DNA of 20,183 nt from JAUVXJ01 sp964577995 (lineage in GTDB: Bacteria; Chloroflexota; Anaerolineae; UBA7937; B3-Chlor), in NCBI GenBank assembly GCA_964577995.1, contig CAZOBP010000036.1, positions 1-20,183 on the forward strand, written 5' to 3'. Below are positions 15,319 to 20,183 of this stretch, one piece after another. Both the position numbers and the translations under genes were made by a program. How positions within the stretch are numbered: position 1 is the stretch's first letter; every line of letters begins with the position of its first letter. The notes under the pieces are model-generated. The model saw nothing but the letters and a program-made list of their open reading frames with translations, was not told where the DNA came from and searched no databases.

Positions 15319-16383
15319 CTAGTAGCCAACCACGCCCAACTGTCGGGCCAGTTCAGCCAGTTCGGGACGGACGTACCTGCCCTCCTCCTCGAGCTGCACA
15401 TCGTCTGCCCAGACAGAAGGCTCGAGCACTATGCCATCGGTGTGCGCAGGGGCGTCTGCCCAGGCAGCGCCGATGCCGAACTCCATACAGCCAAAGACCC
15501 TCTCATCGTGTCCAATCTCGCCTTTGCACCTTTTGACCCCGGGATTGAAGCCATAGGTGCAGTGCGCGATCTCGAACATCCCTGGGTGGTTCCAGCCTTG
15601 GAGCCACTTCTCGAAGATCCTGGCCTCTCGTCCGCCAGAGATCTTGGTGATCTTCCCTTTGCTGATCTCCAAAGTGACCGGTTCACGGAGAACCCCGATC
15701 TCGGCCGGAGGGTATAGCGCGCCGTCGAATACCAGGACGCCCTCCACGCTGTCAGGAACGTGGCCGAAGCCGGACTGACCGGGCGGCACCTGGGTGGAAC
15801 CTGTTCCAGCGAAGCTGATGCCGGACCCTTCTCCTCCTTTCAACACGTGGCCTTCAGATCCCTCGGGATCGACCCTTGCCCGAAGGTCGGTGCCTGACGA
15901 ACTCGTGACGTGCATCTCGGTGGCCCTGTTGGACAGTTCGATGAGCTTGTTGGCAAGGCTGTCCAAGACCGCGTAGCTGACCCGACCCACCATCCTGACC
16001 AGACTATCCACGTCGCCTCCTAAGGTGAAGCACCTGACCCCCGCTTCCATGGCCTTCTTCCAGGCGTTGCTATAGAGGAGATAGGAATCGTTGAATTCGA
16101 TCCACGCGTCGGCAGCCTGAAGCGCGGCGGTGACTGGTTCCGGAGGATCGGCGGTAGCCACTTCGGTTGTGGGATGCACCACCAAGGTGGGAGTTGCGCC
16201 AGCGGCGTAGATGGCCTTCACGGTGTCTTGCACCACCCGCCAGTCCGAGATGGTGTCGGCGGTGACCACGACGTTCTCACCGGGCTTGATGGGGAAGAAC
16301 TCCTCGACGATCTTCCTGCCAACTCCACCCATCTCCATCCAGTACCACTCTGGAGTGGGTTCCAACGCTTTGTCTAGCTCCAT
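15319..16383 (-). CDS. M29-fold metalloenzyme, resembling 2,5-dihydroxypyridine dioxygenase (NicX) or aminopeptidase
   Basis: A 354-residue protein with the two-domain M29 fold signatures. The clearest run is EIAHCTYGFNPG (271-282), HDERVFGCMEFGIG (292-305) and PAHTDG (312-317). By memory of NicX, which uses two His and one Asp to hold a single iron, the candidates here are His274, His314 and Asp316. The M29 peptidase motif NxPxGE is replaced by PPAEIG (225-230), and the metal-ligand His expected after DERVFG is absent. This favours a non-peptidase, NicX-like metalloenzyme, though an atypical aminopeptidase cannot be excluded. Start ATG 16383 has GGAGG about six bases upstream. The mttB-like gene follows 244 bases downstream on the same strand, so they may be co-transcribed. 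The substrate is unknown; a hydroxylated N-heterocycle is one inference. Confidence 0.75.
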   Translation of the reverse strand: MELDKALEPTPEWYWMEMGGVGRKIVEEFFPIKPGENVVVTADTISDWRVVQDTVKAIYAAGATPTLVVHPTTEVATADPPEPVTAALQAADAWIEFNDSYLLYSNAWKKAMEAGVRCFTLGGDVDSLVRMVGRVSYAVLDSLANKLIELSNRATEMHVTSSSGTDLRARVDPEGSEGHVLKGGEGSGISFAGTGSTQVPPGQSGFGHVPDSVEGVLVFDGALYPPAEIGVLREPVTLEISKGKITKISGGREARIFEKWLQGWNHPGMFEIAHCTYGFNPGVKRCKGEIGHDERVFGCMEFGIGAAWADAPAHTDGIVLEPSVWADDVQLEEEGRYVRPELAELARQLGVVGY

Positions 16384-16494
16384 ATCGTACCTCCTTGATT
16401 ATGGTCGGCTTGTGTTGTCTCCATGGGCAAAGGCGAGCGAGGGGTATTCCTGGCGTGAGGACTGGTTCTCCGGGCCATGCTGTCCTATGCAGAC

Positions 16495-16524
16495 TTGTGA
16501 GATAGGGACGATCTGTGGTATATT
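16495..16524 (+). promoter_or_regulatory. Sigma70-like promoter for the DUF917 operon
   Basis: TTGTGA (16495-16500) and TATATT (16519-16524) are separated by 18 bases. Each differs from consensus at one or two positions. It points toward the DUF917 gene, whose start is 445 bases further on, leaving a long untranslated leader. A second -10-like box TATACT (16542-16547) follows, with no good -35. Confidence 0.45.
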
Positions 16525-16546
16525 CTTGCTGCGAGTCTTGGTATAC
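16516..16546 (+). promoter_or_regulatory. GTATAC-type operator-like repeats over the promoter
   Basis: TGGTATA occurs at 16516-16522 and again at 16539-16545, 23 bases apart, covering the -10 box and the likely transcription start. The second copy contains the perfect palindrome GTATAC (16541-16546). TGGTATACCA-like sites are common for GntR/FadR-type repressors of catabolic genes. The protein that would bind is not in this window, so this is only a suggestion. Confidence 0.3.
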
Positions 16547-16853
16547 TGCATTGTAGCGGAGCTGGCTCTGCGGCTGCAACGCTGCATCATGCTTAATGGC
16601 CCCTAGCGGGACGCAGGCTCGAATGGCTCGGTCTCCTCAATCCTTCGCGCGGGTGCCGAGGGGCGCAGCGGTGCGACCTGTCGGCCGTGCAACGCAACGA
16701 TGGCGGCAAGACTCCTCCCCCGAGCACAGCTGGCGAAGTCTGTTTCGAGCGCCGCATGCGGCAATCCCGAGCGGGTTGGTGAGATGGCATTCATGGCCAC
16801 AATAGGCCAGATTGGGACGTCACGACTGGCCGTGGAGTGGGAGGAGAAGGTGG

Positions 16854-16976
16854 ATGGCCGCCACTCTTGTCCTCGATTGTCTGGACCATCTGCAGGCCTG
16901 CACGGGGTTGTGGCGCTCCTGCGGGTCCTTGGGCATTGAGACGGATGTGAGGATCTCGGGAGGTTCGGATGCGTAA
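16854..16976 (+). CDS. 40-residue small ORF overlapping the DUF917 start
   Basis: ATG 16854 is preceded by AGGAG seven bases upstream, inside GGGAGGAGAAGG, one of the strongest ribosome binding sites in the window. The frame encodes 40 residues, beginning MAATLVLDCLDHLQAC and ending RISGGSDA. It has three cysteines (9, 15 and 22) and no membrane segment. Third codon positions are mostly G or C, as in real genes here. Its TAA (16974-16976) overlaps the ATG of the DUF917 gene (16969) by eight bases, a typical coupling layout. I recognise no family. It could be a small partner protein of the DUF917 enzyme or a translated leader. Confidence 0.4.
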   Translation: MAATLVLDCLDHLQACTGLWRSCGSLGIETDVRISGGSDA

Positions 16977-18120
16977 CGTGATCTTGAGGACTCGGCAAGA
17001 GTGTGAGGATTTCGTGCGTGGCCTCTGCTTCATGGCCACCGGTGGAGGCGGAAGCCCCGAGGTAGGCATGAGGGCGCTTCTAGAGCAGTTGCAGGCAGGG
17101 TGCAAGGTCGAATGGATCGACGTGGACAGCCTCCCTAGCCAAGCGTGGACAGTCGTGGTCGCGGGGATGGGCGGTCGACCTACGGTGGGCGGCGCGGAGG
17201 AGGAATTGGCGAAGCTAGGGTGCGTTGAAGAGAGGCACGACTACCTGAGCATGCTGGTCACTTCGGTGCGGGCCTTGCAGGACTCATCCGGGGTGGAAGT
17301 CCAGGCCATCGTTCCAGTTGAGATAGGGGCTGACAATGTTCCCGTGCCGATGGTAGCTGCGATGGAACTCGGGCTCCCCGTGGTGGATGGGGACTATGCC
17401 GGCGGCCGTGCCATTCCCGAAGTCCCTCAGACGCTACCGGAGATTCGCGGGGTTCCCGTTTGTCCGATGTCCTTCGTAACCCGCTGGGGCGATGTTCTGA
17501 TACTGAGAGACACCGTGAGCACCGCGATGGCTGATCGGATTGGACGGATGGTCAATCTAGCGTCCTACGGCGAGATAGGCTGTGCGTGCTACTTGATGCA
17601 GATCAGGGACGTCAAGGAAGTGCTGGCTACAGGCACGCTGACTGAGGCGCTTCGCGTGGGCCGGGTGATTCGGGAGGCCCGTGAGAGCGGAATCGACCCC
17701 GGCGCCGCGGCAGTGAGAGCTGTCGATGGTTGGTTGCTCTTCCAGGGCGAGATCACCGAGACGGAGATTGCGGATGAGCAGTCGTATGCCTTCGGGTTGG
17801 GAAGCTACGAACTGCGGGGTGTGCGGCTCTCGGAGGGGCACAGCTTCAAGATCTGGTACAAGAACGAGTATCACGTGAGCTGGATCGATGGCAAGCCCTT
17901 TGTCACCAGCCCGGACTCGATGATCATGGTGCACTTAGAGACGGCCGAGCCGGCGCTCAGCTTCGATTTCTCGGTGGGAGATCGGGTGGCCGTGATCGGA
18001 CGCAAGGGTCATCAGATCCACCGCACACTGGAGGGGATCGAGGTGCTGGGACCGCGTCATTTTGGCTTCGATCTGGACTACGTCCCCATCGAGGACAGGG
18101 TGAAGGAATCCAAGGTTTGA
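16969..18120 (+). CDS. DUF917 family protein (S-methyl-thiohydantoin desulfurase type)
   Basis: A 383-residue full-length DUF917 protein. Family hallmarks are ATGGGGSPEVG (23-33), VEIGADN (117-123), VDGDYAGGRAIPE (139-151) and CPMSFVTRWGD (165-175), with a C-terminal beta-rich domain from about 270 onward. The Pfam entry is, as I recall, now named for S-methyl thiohydantoin desulfurase, and members often sit beside hydantoinase (HyuA/HyuB) genes. No hydantoinase is present in this window, so a role on a thiohydantoin or related ring is inferred from the family only. Start ATG 16969 has GGGAGG five bases upstream. The second M29-fold gene follows after 38 bases, and a paralogue of this gene comes next, so the three probably form one operon. 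It is predicted to be cytoplasmic. Confidence 0.85.
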   Translation: MRNVILRTRQECEDFVRGLCFMATGGGGSPEVGMRALLEQLQAGCKVEWIDVDSLPSQAWTVVVAGMGGRPTVGGAEEELAKLGCVEERHDYLSMLVTSVRALQDSSGVEVQAIVPVEIGADNVPVPMVAAMELGLPVVDGDYAGGRAIPEVPQTLPEIRGVPVCPMSFVTRWGDVLILRDTVSTAMADRIGRMVNLASYGEIGCACYLMQIRDVKEVLATGTLTEALRVGRVIREARESGIDPGAAAVRAVDGWLLFQGEITETEIADEQSYAFGLGSYELRGVRLSEGHSFKIWYKNEYHVSWIDGKPFVTSPDSMIMVHLETAEPALSFDFSVGDRVAVIGRKGHQIHRTLEGIEVLGPRHFGFDLDYVPIEDRVKESKV

Positions 18121-18158
18121 GATAGCTGTGCATATAGCGTTCGGTATGGAGGATTGAC

Positions 18159-19253
18159 GTGGACAAGGGCTTCGATCTGGAAAAGCTGCTGATTGACGTA
18201 TTCGCACCCCAACCGGGGGAAAGAGTCTTGGTGATGACCGATCTGCCCCACGGGGAGTGGGGCGACAACGAGCAATGGGAGGAGCGGCGGGAGATGGCCG
18301 TCGATTGGCACGCGGCCTTCCGTGCTCTTGGCAATAGGGTGGGATTCACCGTGCGTCCTCTCCTGATCTATCTGGCTACAGGGACCAATAATGGCGTCCT
18401 CCCCGATGAGGGTGAGATGGGCGGTGAGCGGGTTCTGCTGCAGGAGGTCTTGGCCGAGACCAACATAGTCGTGGCCTTCGCAGAGTTCTCTCCTACTGCT
18501 CCCTTGATTGAGACTAGCGAGCGAGTGCCCACTCTTCGGGGTGCCACTATGCCGGGGGTCACCAGGAGTATGGAGCGAACAGCTCTGACGGCGGACTACT
18601 CCGAGGTGGCGCGCAAGTGCCGCATCTTGGCCGAGAAGGTGGACCCAGCGGTGGGCGCGAGGGTGGAGTTCTCGACCGGCCACCAGCTGTACTTCGACTT
18701 GCGCAACCGTAAGCCTGACGCTGACGACGGGCAGGCTCACCCTGGCCGGGAGGGCATACGCATCATCAATCTTCCTAGCGGGGAGACCTGCATCGCCCCG
18801 TACGAGGGGGAAGTGGAAGATCGGCCCAGCCGGACCGAGGGCAACATCCCTGCCATGTACGATGACGAGTTGGTCGTGTTCAAGGTGCGCGAGAACCTAA
18901 TCGTGGATGTAATAGGAGAAGGACCAGAGGCGGCTCGCATGAGGGACTACTTGGCGGTAGATGACGCGCGCCGCAACATCGCTGAGCTCGGGCTGGGGTG
19001 CAACGACAAGGCGGTCATCTGCGGCAAGGTCCTGGAGGACGAGAAGGTTCTGGGTATGCACTGGGCCTATGGCCGTAGCGACCACCTGGGAGGCACAGTC
19101 GGCGTGGCCAGTTTCAGCGATCCAAGTCACGTGGTGCATCAGGATACCGTATACGCGAAGGGAGGCGCCATTGAGATAGCCAGACTGGTTCTGGAGTACG
19201 AGGGCGGGGCGAGCGAAGAGATCATCAGAGACGGTAGCTACACCGTATTCTAG
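18159..19253 (+). CDS. M29 family aminopeptidase-like metalloenzyme
   Basis: A 364-residue M29-type protein (aminopeptidase T/AmpS family, usually 360-410 residues). It keeps INLPSGE (203-209) with Glu209, NIAELGLG (273-280) with Glu276, DEKVLGMHWAYG (294-305) with His301 and Tyr304, and VVHQDT (325-330) with His327 and Asp329. These correspond, by memory, to the di-metal ligands and catalytic tyrosine of M29 peptidases, so hydrolytic activity is plausible. The region DLPHGEWGDNEQWEERREMA near the N-terminus is unlike the classical peptidases and may mark a distinct subfamily. Start GTG 18159 has GGAGG six bases upstream. It lies between two DUF917 paralogues, which suggests it opens or deaminates the same class of N-containing compound, or trims an amino acid from it. 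The true substrate is unknown. Confidence 0.8.
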   Translation: MDKGFDLEKLLIDVFAPQPGERVLVMTDLPHGEWGDNEQWEERREMAVDWHAAFRALGNRVGFTVRPLLIYLATGTNNGVLPDEGEMGGERVLLQEVLAETNIVVAFAEFSPTAPLIETSERVPTLRGATMPGVTRSMERTALTADYSEVARKCRILAEKVDPAVGARVEFSTGHQLYFDLRNRKPDADDGQAHPGREGIRIINLPSGETCIAPYEGEVEDRPSRTEGNIPAMYDDELVVFKVRENLIVDVIGEGPEAARMRDYLAVDDARRNIAELGLGCNDKAVICGKVLEDEKVLGMHWAYGRSDHLGGTVGVASFSDPSHVVHQDTVYAKGGAIEIARLVLEYEGGASEEIIRDGSYTVF

Positions 19254-19369
19254 ACGAGGGATGAAGTGCCGCAGTGGTTCGCATCTGCACTGTCGGTTTC
19301 CACTCGCGGAGCTCTGTTCTTCTCACGGCTGTTGAGCAAGGATCGTGGCCATAGCTTGAGGGAGAATCA

Positions 19370-20183
19370 ATGGGCAACACGGTGGTATGGACTGAGCAAG
19401 AATGTCAGGATTTCGTGCGTGGTCTATGTTTCGGGGGCACGGGTGGAGGCGGGGACCCTGGAATGGCCCTGAGAATACTCCTCCATGAGTTGCAGGCAGG
19501 ACGGGAGATTGGATGGGTGGACGCGAAAGGCGTCTCTGACGGAGTCTGGACGGTCATGACCTGCGGCGTCGGCGGAAGACTTGACCAGGGTGGGACGGCG
19601 GGGGAGTTGGCTTCGCTGGGCTGTTTCGAGGACAAATACGACGAGATGGGGGCGACGGTGGCCGCCGTTCGCGCTTTGCAGGAATCCGAGGGTGTGAACG
19701 TAGGGGCCATCATAGCGGGAGAGACCGGAGCCCTCGCTGTGAGCGTGGCCGTCGCTGTGGGCCTGGAACTCGGCGTGCCTGTAGTGGATGGCGACTACGC
19801 TGGAGGGCGAGCGGTTCCCGAGGTAGACCAGGGGATACCAGAGTTCCGTGGAGTGCCGTTCTGTCCGATGGCCCTCGTGACGCGATGGGGTGACGTGATA
19901 ATTGTCAAAGAAACGGTCAGTCTGGCCATGGCCGACCGCATCAGTCGCATGATGACCCTCGCCTCCTATGGCGCAGTAGGAGCGTGCTGGGACCTTCTGC
20001 CGATGAAGCAGGCCAAGAGATTGCTGGCCACGGGCACGCTGAGCAAGGCCCTTCGCCTGGGAGAGGTGATTCGAGAGGCGCGCGAGAAGGGCGCTGATCC
20101 GGTGGCGGAAGCCGTGAGAGCGGTCGAAGGCTGGCTGCTCTTCGAAGGCGAGATCACCGCCACGGAGGTAGCGGACGAGCAGT
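19370..20183 (+). CDS. DUF917 family protein, second paralogue (C-terminus cut by window end)
   Basis: The first 271 residues of a second DUF917 protein are visible and the frame is still open at the window end. It aligns without gaps to the upstream paralogue, with 159 of 271 residues identical by my hand count (about 59 percent). It keeps GTGGGGDPG (23-31), VDGDYAGGRAVPE (139-151) and CPMALVTRWGD (165-175). The conserved Asp122-Asn123 of the first copy are replaced by Leu122-Ala123 (GETGALAV), which may alter the active site. The start is ATG 19370 with GGGAG six to seven bases upstream. The 116-base gap to the M29-like gene contains nothing recognisable. The two copies may form a hetero-oligomer or act on different intermediates; this is inference. 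Confidence 0.87.
   Translation, partial: MGNTVVWTEQECQDFVRGLCFGGTGGGGDPGMALRILLHELQAGREIGWVDAKGVSDGVWTVMTCGVGGRLDQGGTAGELASLGCFEDKYDEMGATVAAVRALQESEGVNVGAIIAGETGALAVSVAVAVGLELGVPVVDGDYAGGRAVPEVDQGIPEFRGVPFCPMALVTRWGDVIIVKETVSLAMADRISRMMTLASYGAVGACWDLLPMKQAKRLLATGTLSKALRLGEVIREAREKGADPVAEAVRAVEGWLLFEGEITATEVADEQ

Larger units (their letters stand above)
16384..16968. other. Divergent intergenic region with promoter and small ORF
   Basis: These 585 bases lie between the minus-strand M29/NicX-like gene and the plus-strand DUF917 gene. They hold a sigma70-like promoter and GTATAC repeats near 16495-16547 reading toward DUF917, then a leader of more than 400 bases. The end of the leader contains a 40-codon ORF with a strong ribosome binding site. 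I see no regulator gene, tRNA or convincing gene remnant in 16550-16850. No obvious promoter for the minus-strand gene was found beyond its GGAGG site. Confidence 0.6.

Noticed and set aside
16600..16640. Possible tRNA T-arm (sequence resembling GGTTCGAAT)
   Set aside because: No matching T-stem, anticodon arm or acceptor stem could be built around it.
16603..16998. Minus-strand frame of 131 codons in the divergent spacer
   Set aside because: Composition is typical of chance GC-rich frames, it has no recognisable motif, and it conflicts with the better-supported plus-strand small ORF and DUF917 start.
1..20183. CRISPR arrays, insertion sequences, attachment sites
   Set aside because: I saw no regularly spaced repeats, no transposase or integrase gene, and no terminal inverted repeats on either strand.

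Overview
The window is a GC-rich bacterial segment with two functional blocks, separated by a gene-free stretch around 12.9-13.6 kb. Gene content suggests an anaerobic or facultative heterotroph. Chloroflexota (Anaerolineae-like) is my best guess, but this rests on gene types alone; no rRNA or phylogenetic marker is present.

Block 1 (1-12925, all + strand) is an oligosaccharide uptake and phosphorolysis locus. It opens with the C-terminal part of a family-5 solute-binding protein, then an intercistronic hairpin, two Dpp/Opp-type permeases and two ATPases with overlapping or near-overlapping reading frames. Next come a GH130 family mannoside phosphorylase-like enzyme, a DeoC-type aldolase, a cellobiose phosphorylase (GH94), a GH1 beta-glucosidase and a second, divergent GH94 phosphorylase. 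All five enzymes look cytoplasmic. The simplest reading is that beta-linked gluco- and/or manno-oligosaccharides are imported intact and split inside the cell, mostly with phosphate, so part of the bond energy is kept as sugar 1-phosphates. A clear hairpin at 12996-13018 closes the block.

The spacer 12926-13595 has no convincing protein gene. It does hold a perfect TATAAT box followed by about 260 bases of hairpin-rich sequence ending in a 13-bp GC-rich stem, which is a candidate non-coding RNA or terminator array.

Block 2 (13596-20183) looks like catabolism of N-containing small molecules. On the minus strand lie a trimethylamine methyltransferase (MttB) family gene interrupted by one in-frame TAA, and an M29-fold metalloenzyme that resembles 2,5-dihydroxypyridine dioxygenase (NicX). 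Divergently, on the plus strand, are a DUF917 (S-methyl-thiohydantoin desulfurase-type) protein, a second M29-fold enzyme that keeps the peptidase-type metal ligands, and a second DUF917 paralogue cut by the window end. The 585-base divergent spacer carries a sigma70-like promoter with GTATAC operator-like repeats, and a 40-codon ORF with a strong ribosome binding site that overlaps the first DUF917 start.

The most interesting parts are the DUF917/M29/MttB-like block, which matches no pathway I can name with certainty, the interrupted MttB gene, and the candidate RNA.
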